A stretch of DNA of 64,000 nt from Stomoxys calcitrans (lineage: Eukaryota > Arthropoda > Insecta > Diptera > Muscidae): contig NC_081554.1 of NCBI RefSeq assembly GCF_963082655.1, forward strand, positions 96,912,245-96,976,244. Direction: 5' to 3'. Numbering within the stretch: position 1 is the first letter of the stretch; the number at the start of each line of letters is the position of its first letter. The translations under genes were made by a program, and so were the position numbers. Shown piece by piece: positions 11,226 through 19,978 of this stretch. The notes under the pieces were generated by a model. It made no database searches. It was not told the origin of the DNA and worked only from the letters and a program-made list of their open reading frames with translations.

Positions 11226-11462
11226 AGGGTAAGGGGGAGGAATCTACTTTTTAATTCCGTGTAAGAAAGGCTTCCGCAGAGTAACACCACTTAGAAGAGA
11301 AGTTTACACGGCAGTTAACCTAAGGTTATTACCTCTTTCGACAGCATTAGGAGGGGAAACCGCCGATGAAAAGTTCTTTCTGATGTTCTCCCCGGGATTT
11401 GAAGCCAGACGTTCAGCGTCAGTGGCGGCCATACTAACCTCTGAGCTACGGTGGCCCCCATG
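11226..11462 (-). mobile_element. tRNA-derived SINE (copy 2)
   Basis: Read on the minus strand from 11460, the head begins GGGGGCCACCGTAGCTCAGA. It has an A box at 11448-11430 (TAGCTCAGAGGTTAGTATG) and a B box at 11406-11394 (GGCTTCAAATCCC), which form an internal RNA polymerase III promoter. The body follows to about 11226. Spacing of the boxes (about 25-35 bp) is as in tRNA genes, but the head does not fold as a complete tRNA, so this is a SINE and not a tRNA gene. Confidence 0.72.
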
Positions 11463-11829
11463 CATATATGACAATTTGTTTACACATAATTACTAATAAT
11501 TTTTGATAAACTTATGCCTGATTCGGATTGTTTTCCCGAAGATCGGAGATTACTCAATACGGTTGTCCCAACTGAAAAGATGCGGTTGGCAAAAAATTTG
11601 GTTGAGACAAGAAATCTGTTTTCTGGGTGCACGAGCCTTATTTTAATTAACAAAAAACACTAAATTTTAAAGAAACAAAACTACAACAAAATATAATATA
11701 ATTCGTATCAAACATTACATTTGTTAAGTTCACTCTCTGTACTTATGATTGAAAAATAAATAAGTGAAATTCATGTTTTGTCTTAAAAAACTCAGGTCCA
11801 CTAAATCTTGTCATGTCCTGTTATTGGGC
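11463..11829. other. Intergenic, no gene seen
   Basis: AT-rich sequence without a supportable feature on either strand. Confidence 0.4.
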
Positions 11830-12400
11830 ACTGCACTCTACACATATATGTCACTGGAGGGGGCAATTTTTAGCCGATGTGGCGTTTACTCTATTATGAC
11901 TGTCAACACATGCTCCAATTTTGAGCCAAATCGGGCCATAACCCGATATAGTATGTAGCTCCCGTATAAACCAATCCCCCGATTTGACTATATCGACTTC
12001 GGTTATGTCTTTCAACATATATGCTAATTACGGTTATGAACCGATTCATAACCCGATATAGCTCCGATCTCCCGATTTGACTTCTCGAGCCCCTAGATAG
12101 CGAATTTATTGTCCGATTTTGGCCGAAATCTCGCACGCGGTGTTTTGTCATTACTGCCAACATTCATGCTTAGTATGACCTAAATCGGCTTATAACTTGA
12201 TATAGCTCCCATTTAAACTGATCTCTCGATTTGACTTTTTGAGCCTCTAGAGGGCGCTATTATTTTTCGATTTGGCTGAAATGTTGTACGATGACTTCCG
12301 GCAAGACTGCCAACATTAATGCCAATTACGTTTCAAATCGGTTCATAATCTGATATAGCTCCCAAACAAACGGACCCCCTAATTTACTCTTTGAAACTTG
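11830..12400. repeat. Muscid-type interspersed repeat
   Basis: Several diverged copies of the 'CGATTTGACTTCTCGAGCCCCTAGA' type block occur between 11970 and 12260. The 64- and 86-codon frames over it are repeat sequence. It lies directly upstream of the WSD gene and may contain or hide its 5' exon. Confidence 0.65.
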
Positions 12401-12717
12401 ACGTGGGGTACTTTATTTTCTTCTAAATACACACCATAATAGCGAGGTGGTGGTAAAAATGTTTCAAAGAAAAAATGGCACAAACGTCGACGTATGGTAA
12501 ATTTTACACCAGCACGGTATTGAGAAATGCAAGATTGAGAAAAAATGAAGTTGTTAAACAAAAATGGGATGAGGGTAAAATTTATCGTCATGTAGCCAGT
12601 TAAAGGTTAAACTGAATCATATTTAAGCAAATTTACGGATGTATTATTATATCAAATAAATTTTAAGACATCAAGCTGAATCTTAAAGACGATTAACGAC
12701 CTTTCCATTTGTCATAG

Positions 12718-14936
12718 GTGTCCACTATTGTAATGCTTTGGTCCATTACATTCTCTCCATAAAATATCCGGAATTGGAAATATCTAGAACGAAGAAGATC
12801 CGATCGTTCATCGATACACAACGCAATGCTGGAATTTTCAGTTTTCTTCTACAGATAAGAGGCCCATGCGATTTTGAGGCCATTAAAAAACACTATGAGG
12901 ACCATTTGACTGAAGTTCGAGAAAAAGCTGGATATTTAAAATTCCCAAAGCTCCGACAGAAACTGATGAAATGCTGGGGCCACTATGGCTGGGTAATTGA
13001 CAACAGGTAAGATAGGGTATTTCTCCACTTCATTTATCAAAAAGAAAGGAATAATAATTGAAATTTGTTACAGTTCGTTTAACATAAACAACCACATTTT
13101 GTTGAATAAGTCAACATACCGGGGAAGTCCTGTACACGATGGCAATATTCAAGAGTTTGTCAGCACTCTAGTTGAAAAGTATATACCATCAAATCTACCA
13201 CAATGGCAAGTGATTGTCATACCAACAGCGGTAACCAAATCTTCGCTGAATACCGAAAGCAGTGACACTGAGGTAGATGGGCAGCAGGTATAGTACGAGT
13301 ATAGGAGATCTGTTTGTGTTTGTGTGGCCTATAAATGATTGCTTACTCTCCACTTTAGGATGAACATTTCTTCATACTTCTGAAAATACATCATCTGATC
13401 ATAGCGGAGGAAGAGGATCTGCATATAAGTGAAATGCTAATGCTTCGAGATAACACGGAAATGCCCATCATTGAAATAGGCGGCGAGAGCAGAAATCAGG
13501 CTAAAAGTAAACGTCTATCACATTTCATTCGTAAGCCTGAACACATTGAGAGACTACTCAAATACCTGTTAAGGGTGATCATTAATCAATGGAATAAGTT
13601 CATATATGAATTTGAATCTCTGGACGGACCAGACGGAACCACTGGCGTTCAAATCACATCTATCACCCAACTATTTTCCGTTCTTTTGATTTTAACGGTT
13701 AATGTGGCCTTAGCATATTGGAAATGCCAAACGGTGAATAAGAGGAAGCCCTATCGCCTTCAAAGGTATCAGTTCGAAACAGAAAGCAAATTCCAAGTTA
13801 TACGTAGACTCCTTTACAAAGAAGCTGAAGATAGACATTTGTCATGGAATGCGTGTAAAATCGCTGTTCAAAACTCAATGCACCCTGCGAATCTCGCAAA
13901 AACTTGGGCTACTTTGCTATGGAAAATAAACGTCAACAGTGTTCTGGCACTTCCCTATCGTTGCTATTGTGAACTGTTGGCCCTCAAAGAATTGATTGTC
14001 AAGGGCCAAACCACAATGGTGTCCACATATTTTGGACAACTTTCGGTGTTCATGCCTTTGCTGATATATGCCAACATGGAATTTCTTAGGGTTTGTTATG
14101 AAATATTCAAAGCTCCGGTCAATATTTTCGAGGAACTGGTTCAATATCCCTCCAAAGAGATGAATAAACTCCAAAAAATGTCTTATTCTGGACGAAAAAT
14201 TGTTTCATTTTCCAAGTCAATCGATGCCCAGGAGCTGCGAAAGCGCATCGACTTTAACGATGAAATGCGCGAGTCGGAGTTTGTACTTTCCTGTTTGTCG
14301 GGTGCCATCTACGATTACTTCCAAGCTCATTCAAAAGACGTTCCGGTACCGAAAATGCTCAATACCACTTGTCGAACAATTGCTAAGGGATATTTCACCG
14401 ACAAGTTTGATGATAAATCGGCCTACATTGGTGGGGTGGTTTTTCTTCAGCTCCCCCTTAATGTACCAAATCGAGAACATATACTGCAAATTCATTCAAT
14501 CGTAAACGAGATTCGCCGCAAGCAAATTATGATATTTTTAGCTTCTATGGGTCAAACAAAATTTGATATGTTGACTTCAATTTTTCCTCGAGTTTTTACC
14601 AAGGTCTGCATCAATTATTTTTCTTCGAATTTTCCCATCACCATAACCGAAATTCACGGTGAAAGTACCAACTTTGAAACCACTTGGGGCCAAACAGTGC
14701 AGGATGTTTTATTTTTCAGACCACCTCAGTCCAAAACATGTGAGTATAAATATCAGATGATAATGCCGAAAGCAAGCATATTATATTTTCTCCTTCATTC
14801 CGTAGGTCTCTCGCTGAACATACATCACTTTGGTGATAAATACCGTTTGGCCGTCATGGCCGACACACAGCTTGGCCCAGATCATATGAAAATCGTGAAA
14901 TCATTTGAGAACTACATGGAAGGCATTTATGCCTAA
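12718..14936 (+). CDS. WSD-family acyltransferase-like protein, copy A (5' end not found)
   Basis: Three exons are read: 12718(?)-13006, 13074-13287 and 13359-14936, joined by GT-AG introns of 67 and 71 bp with consistent phases (2, then 0), giving about 690 residues. The family makes wax esters or triacylglycerol from acyl-CoA, usually at membranes or lipid droplets. Landmarks in order are WGHYGWVIDNSSFNINNH (the family's 'W..D..F....H' region), LPQWQVIVIP, the catalytic-site region KIHHLIIAEEED, a hydrophobic stretch LFSVLLILTVNVALAYW, and a C-terminal domain with GLSLNIHHFGDKYRLAVMAD. The usual HHxxxDG motif keeps both His but lacks the Asp-Gly, so activity is doubtful. No upstream exon or start was identified; a stop lies at 12684 and an acceptor-like TCATAG ends at 12717. 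AATAAA signals are at 14950 and 14971. Confidence 0.8.
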
Positions 14937-15087
14937 ACAGTCATTCGTCAATAAATTTGATTTATGTAAAAATAAACTGTGATTATCTTTGATTAATTTT
15001 GCGACTATGTTTTCACTTCTTACCATTTGTTGAACATGTATTATAGACAAATACATTGTATAGTCCGTCTAGAAGTTGTTCAAAATT
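14937..15087 (+). other. WSD 3' untranslated region
   Basis: The stop codon is followed by AATAAA at 14950-14955 and 14971-14976. The same sequence follows copy B at 21883-22033. In copy A it is interrupted at 15088 by the Penelope-like element. Confidence 0.6.
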
Positions 15088-15364
15088 CTGTTAGGGTATT
15101 GTTGACCTGGTTTAAAATTCTTGTAATTTTGTTGTATTGTATCGGCTATAGGTCCATTAAAACACAAATATTTAAGGTTTTTTTCTTTTATTTTTCTCCA
15201 ATATTTCGGTAGACTCCGTCTACCATTTTCAAGGCTAGTTGTATTTAAATAAAAAAACAGAAAAACACAAATTTTAGTAAAAACGAATCACACAATAAAA
15301 ACAGAAAAACAATAATTTTTAAGAAACTTTAATTCCTATTACATTTAATGAGTTGTTACACGAA

Positions 15365-15805
15365 CTATTGTCTGTTGGCAACTAAATGTTCTCTTCTGCT
15401 GTGCTTGTTGACTGTGTGGCGGTATACCTTCGCGCAGCTTTCTATATCTTTCTTGAAATTCATTCTCTCGTCAGGCGGTAAGTCGATGATATGCAACATC
15501 TCGAGAGTGAATCTTCGTTTGTAATTATTCTCTTGAGCTAAGATGTCCACATCGTTGAGGTTTGGCTTATGACCAGTCAATGCACAGTGGGCTGCTAGTG
15601 CAGTTTTCTGCTCGATTGGTCTATTATTGGCTTTTTGGTCAGATTTATGTGCAGATAACCTAGTTTTCAATTTCGTCATGGTAGTGCCAATATATGCCAT
15701 CGGGCATATATTGGACTTGTCGCCGTTACATCTAATTTTATATACCACGTTTGATTTTTCCTCATTTTTAATTTTACATTTTGTCTTGCTGAATAATTCA
15801 TTCAC
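15365..15805 (-). CDS. Penelope GIY-YIG endonuclease domain
   Basis: The 146-codon frame carries the C-terminal endonuclease of a Penelope-like element, which nicks the target DNA. The Tyr-containing core is visible as VVYKIRCNGD and, after the family's CNG..C insert, AYIGTTMTKLKTRLSAHKSD. NNRPIEQKTALAAHC with His and HKPNLNDVDIL follow. It is the downstream part of the polyprotein whose RT lies at 15895-16881. The two frames differ, so a frameshift between 15800 and 15900 separates them. The ATG shown is internal to the original polyprotein. Confidence 0.85.
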   Translation of the reverse strand: MNELFSKTKCKIKNEEKSNVVYKIRCNGDKSNICPMAYIGTTMTKLKTRLSAHKSDQKANNRPIEQKTALAAHCALTGHKPNLNDVDILAQENNYKRRFTLEMLHIIDLPPDERMNFKKDIESCAKVYRHTVNKHSRREHLVANRQ

Positions 15806-15894
15806 AGTTTTGCCTGTTTTTAATGCGAGATGGTATTTGTCCTTGTCGTATAGATTTGATTTGCCAAATCTTTCGGAGAATCCTTGTATGTATG

Positions 15895-16881
15895 TTAGCG
15901 ATTTATAAATTTTTCTTTTGTAGGCTGCTCTCCGTCTATGATTTTTCCAAGACGTTCCTTGGCCTTGCCTAATAGTGAATTAATTGTCCAATTAGGGAAG
16001 TCGTTGGCTCTAAGAATTGCCTTTATTTTCCTCTCATTGTCAGGATGAAAGTCTGGATCACTAATGCTAAATACTCTTCTTATAAAATTCGTTGCTGTGT
16101 TTGTTATTACTCTCTTGTGGTGTTTAGAGTAAAAATTGATTAATCTTCCGGAAGCCGTCGATTTTTGATACCAATCTATTTTTAGCTGGTTGCCATGTCT
16201 ATAAACTACCGAGTCCAAATAAGGTAGTTTGCCATCATATTCTTCTTCCTTCGTAAATTGGATGTAGTTGTTGAAGGAGTTCAGAGTCTTCAGCGTCTCT
16301 GCCACGTCTGATTTCTTCAAAATCGCGAAAATGTCGTCTACATATTTTGTCAATATCTTAGGTTTTCTTATTTTGTCAAATGTGTTATTGAGAAGTTCCT
16401 CCATTACGATGTCAGCAATAATGGGTGAAGCGGGTGATCCCATTGGCATTCCTCTAAGCTGTTCATACAACTTGTCATCGTATTTAAAATATCTGCTGTC
16501 CTTAATGCAGAATGTTAGAATTTCCTTGAAAATTTCCCTTGGAATATTGGTATATTTTTCAATCTCGTCCCATTTATTCTCAATTGTCTGGAGTGCTAAA
16601 TTTATTGGAATACTTGGGAACAAGGACACCACGTCAAAAGATACTAAAACTTCGTCATTTTCTATGGTCATGTTCTTTATCTTAGCTTTAAAGTCCACTG
16701 CGTCTTTCACATTATATTTGGAATCCTTGGTGATATTTTTCAAAATATTCACTATGTACCTACATAGATGATAGGACGGCGCGTTTATTGATGAACATAT
16801 TGGTCTCAACGGTGTACCTTCTTTATGGATCTTTGGGAGTCCATATATTCGAGGGGCCAATGCGGTCTTGCTGGTCAATTT
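15895..16881 (-). pseudogene. Penelope reverse transcriptase, 5'-truncated
   Basis: This encodes the Penelope reverse transcriptase from the conserved RIYGLPKIHKEGTPLRPI region through VSFDVVSLFPSIP (first catalytic Asp), LRGMPMGSPASPIIADIVME and TKYVDDIFAIL (YVDD catalytic box). The open frame extends upstream to 16995, but its first ~38 codons come from flanking repeat DNA that is also present in copy B. The real element sequence starts at 16881, so the N-terminal part of the protein is lost. The coding frame ends at 15895, before the endonuclease. The frame is long and free of stops, so the insertion is fairly young. Confidence 0.88.
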
Positions 16882-17615
16882 GTTATAATGGCTGGTACTA
16901 TATTCATTTTTCACAGAGGTCGCAATTTCTATCCGATTTGGCTCAAATTTTGCATGACGAATTTTATTCTTACATTCAACTACTGTGTCAAACAAGGTTC
17001 AAATCGGTTCATAACCTGATATAGCTGTCACATAAACCGATCTGGGATCTTGACTTCTTGAGCTTCTAGAGGGCGCAATTCCTATCCGATTTGGCTGAAA
17101 TTTTGCATGACGTATTTTATTCTTACTTTCAACTACTGTGTCAAATAAGGTTCAAATCCGTTCATAGCCTGATATAGCTGTCATATAAACCGATCTGGGA
17201 TCTTGACTTCTTGAGCCTGTAGAGATCGCAATTATTATCCGATTTGCCTGAAATTTTGTACGACGGATTCTCTCATGACCATCAACATACGTTTTTATTA
17301 TGGTCTGAATCGGTCTATAGTCCGATACAGCTCCCATACAAATCGATCTCTCTATTTTACTTCTTGAGCCCCCAAAGGGCGCAATTCTTATTCGAATTGG
17401 CTGACATTTTACACAGGTCTCCAACATATAATTTAATTGTGGTCCAAACCGGACCATATCTTGATATCTCTCTAATAGCAGAGCAAATCTTTTCTTATAT
17501 CCTGTTTTGCCTAAGAAGGATGCCGGGAAAAGAACTCGACAAATGCGATCCATGGTGGAGGGTATATAAGATTTGGCCCGGCCGAACTTAGCACGCTTTA
17601 ACTTGTTTTTAATAT
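16882..17615. repeat. Muscid-type repeat (in duplication copy A)
   Basis: Units with 'GATCTGGGATCTTGACTTCTTGAGC' blocks start at about 17038 and 17194 (period about 156 bp). The element closes with CGGCCGAACTTAGCACGC near 17580-17600. The 205-codon minus-strand frame 17152-17769 runs across repeat and tandem sequence and is not a gene. The same block is at 22034-22767 in copy B. Confidence 0.75.
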
Positions 17616-17640
17616 ATAATAGTATACCGCGATATGTCGC

Positions 17641-18752
17641 AAATGTTTTGATATGTCGAATATTTACCGCGATATGTCGAATATTTATCGCCAACCACAA
17701 CAAATATGGGCCAGATGAGTAAGTTAATAAATACATACAATCCACATATAATAGATATACAATCCACATATAAAGGAATCTATCGGTTTGATTCCATGAA
17801 CCTAGAAGCCGTCTTCATTTTTGACTGCTGCAAAATAACGAGCATATAAAAAACAAGTAAAAGCGTGCTAAATTCAGCCAGGCCAACCAAATCGAGTAAT
17901 TGACCGTCCAGAGGCTCAAAAAGTTGGGAGATCGGCTTATATAGCAGCTATATCAGTTTATTAACCGATTGAGGCCATTCTTGACACAGCATTTGGAAAT
18001 AATACCAAAACGATACGTGCAAAATTTCAGCCAAATCGGATAAGAATTGCGCCCTCTAGAATCTCAAGAAGTCAAGACCCAAGATCGGTTTGTAAGGCAG
18101 CTATATTAAAACATTGACCGATTTGACCCTTTTACAATCCCAACCGACCTACACTTATATGTGTACATGTGCAAAATTTTATATGTGTACATGTGCAAAT
18201 GTTTTGATATGTCGAATATTTACCGCGATATGTCGAATATTTATCGCCAACCACAACAAATATGGGCCAGATGAGTAAGTTAATAAATACATACAATCCA
18301 CATATAATAGATATACAATCCACATATAAAGGAATCTATCGGTTTGATTCCATGAACCTAGAAGCCGTCTTCATTTTTGACTGCTGCAAAATAACGAGCA
18401 TATAAAAAACAAGTAAAAGCGTGCTAAATTCAGCCAGGCCAACCAAATCGAGTAATTGCACCGTCCAGAGGCTCAAAAAGTTGGGAGATCGGCTTATATA
18501 GCAGCTATATCAGTTTATTAACCGATTGAGGCCATTCTTGACACAGCAGTTGGAAATAATACCAAAACGATACGTGCAAAATTTCAGCCAAATCGGATAA
18601 GAATTGCGCCCTCTAGAATCTCAAGAAGTCAAGACCCAAGATCGGTTTGTAAGGCAGCTATATTAAAACATTGACCGATTTGACCCTTTTACAATCCCAA
18701 CCGACCTACACTTATATGTGTACATGTGCAAAATTTAAAATATCATGACGAT
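17641..18752. repeat. 556-bp tandem duplication (copy A)
   Basis: The segment starting AAATGTTTTGATATGTCGAA at 17641 is repeated from 18197. The two units differ by a 2-bp insertion (GTAATTGCACC) and single substitutions. Each unit contains the inverted muscid-repeat terminus (ACAAGTAAAAGCGTGCTAAA). The same pair is present in copy B at 22793-23904, so this local duplication is older than the 5-kb one. Confidence 0.9.
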
Positions 18753-19447
18753 CAAGAATATATATACTTTATGGGCCTTAGACGCATATTTCGAGGTGTT
18801 ACAAACGGAATGACGAAATTAGTATACCCCCATCCTATGGAGGAGGGCATAAAAACGGAGCTAGCGCATAGACACGACCACCGGGGGACGAACAGTTTAT
18901 TTGTGATAAAGTGTTAGCTATTATTTTAGGGCTTAGAAAGGGATATAAATAAATTGAATTTGGAAGCGCCACGAAAGTGGTTAAAATAAATGTCAAATCC
19001 GAAACAAGAAAGGTAAAAACGGCCGGATCTCATATCTTTTTATACTCATAACACTACTTGTTCAGCCGGTATAACATACCGCAATATACTCATGGTCATA
19101 CCTAGGACGACATAAAATAGGTGACCATATCAGATGACAATTGGCATACATGCTCGCAATGGTTTAGGTCTTCTCATTATTAACCTTGCAAGCAAATGCA
19201 CAAATTTATTCTATCCTGTACCACAATAATGGTTTAAGGTATCATAAAAATAAGCGCAATATACTAAAGCAATCTGCCTAAAAAATTTTCTTAACCAAAG
19301 ACTTGCCAACAAATGATTTAAGGCCACCATTTCAAGAAATAGAAATAAAGGAAAATCTGCAAATTCGGAACTTTTATAGTGTAGTTATTTAACAAAATTA
19401 CTTAGCGATTATCTTATAAATAAACATCGTATAGGAATAAACAAAGT
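18753..19447. other. Intergenic, repeat remnant then unassigned
   Basis: 18753-18900 continues the muscid repeat (ATCATGACGATCAAGAATAT, ACTTTATGGG, then CCCCCATCCTATGG). The rest down to the RPA3 stop is AT-rich with no supportable feature. The same sequence is at 23905-24599. Confidence 0.5.
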
Positions 19448-19783
19448 TTAGCCACAACGATAAATCTCCTTGCAATTATTCATAAACTGAACCATCATAT
19501 TGTAAGCCTCTTTATCAAAGTCCGCGTTGTCGCCTTTTAAGCAAATAACTTCTTTAGCCTTCACAGCCGTGGGTCCTGAAGGTCTACCTATGACCTCAAC
19601 CCAATCACCTTTCGATGCGGTGATAGATTCTGGAAGCAGAACAGTAATTCTTTGGTCATCAGTTGAGCTGGCTGATAAGTTCATCCCGGCTTTATCCTCC
19701 ACACACAATATGATGCTAATATTTTGCCCGGCAAATTGTCTTAGCATGCTGCCGTTCACATGAATACGCTCTTCAAATGCCAT
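19448..19783 (-). CDS. RPA3: Replication protein A subunit 3 (RPA14), copy A
   Basis: The single-exon 111-residue protein matches the smallest subunit of replication protein A, the nuclear trimer that coats single-stranded DNA in replication and repair. RPA3 is one OB-fold plus a C-terminal helix that packs against RPA1 and RPA2. Here the strands run MAFEERIHVNGSMLRQFAGQ, ISIILCVEDK, ITVLLPES, GDWVEVIGRPSGPTAVKAKE. The C-terminal helix is FDKEAYNMMVQFMNNCKEIY. Length is as expected for insects. The ATG is the first in frame, and an E2F-type site lies about 87 bp upstream. The copy at 24600-24935 encodes the same protein; the only difference (19574) is synonymous. In this copy the upstream region is shared head to head with the chimeric WSD gene. 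Confidence 0.93.
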   Translation of the reverse strand: MAFEERIHVNGSMLRQFAGQNISIILCVEDKAGMNLSASSTDDQRITVLLPESITASKGDWVEVIGRPSGPTAVKAKEVICLKGDNADFDKEAYNMMVQFMNNCKEIYRCG

Positions 19784-19869
19784 GACTTCTTTGAAATTTT
19801 GAGAATTATGCTGATTTAATAAACAATATTGCGAAATTGTTAAAAAAAAACAATAGTAGCCAAACAGAA

Positions 19870-19877
19870 TCCCGCCG
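19870..19877 (-). promoter_or_regulatory. E2F-like site upstream of RPA3 copy A
   Basis: TCCCGCCG on the plus strand reads CGGCGGGA on the minus strand, matching the E2F core, within TTTCGGCGGGATTC. E2F control of replication genes, including RPA subunits, is well known in animals. The assignment here is by motif only. Confidence 0.5.
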
Positions 19878-19978
19878 AAAGCACCGATGAATTAAGTATC
19901 TAAGTCTTCTTCTTCTCGTTCTCAGGCTGACATTCACCTATAATGTCATAGGCGTTTTATACTACACATCGTGTTTAC

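Larger units (their letters stand above)
15088..16881 (-). mobile_element. Penelope-like retroelement, 5'-truncated
   Basis: This 1794-bp insertion is present in copy A and absent from copy B, which reads straight from CAAAATT to GTTATAATGG (22027-22043). The ends are therefore defined by comparison, with a 2-bp TT overlap. It encodes a reverse transcriptase segment followed by a GIY-YIG endonuclease, the order typical of Penelope-like elements. The 3' region has a palindrome GGTAGACGGAGTCTACC at 15209-15225. The 5' truncation cuts into the reverse transcriptase gene. Confidence 0.92.

Noticed and set aside
11386..11462. Possible tRNA gene on the minus strand
   Set aside because: A and B boxes are good, but the acceptor and anticodon stems do not pair as a tRNA, and the sequence continues as a dispersed SINE body.
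12379..12591. 70-codon minus-strand open frame next to the WSD gene
   Set aside because: Low-complexity hydrophobic peptide with no features, in the gap before the WSD exons. More likely non-coding or part of the unseen 5' region.
15084..15360. Hammerhead ribozyme in the Penelope 3' region
   Set aside because: The required CTGATGA and GAAA core elements were not found on the minus strand. Only a simple palindrome is present.
17152..17769. 205-codon minus-strand open frame, repeated at 22304-22921
   Set aside because: It spans muscid repeat units and part of the 556-bp tandem repeat. The second copy is only the segmental duplicate, and similar peptides arise from the repeat elsewhere. No protein features.
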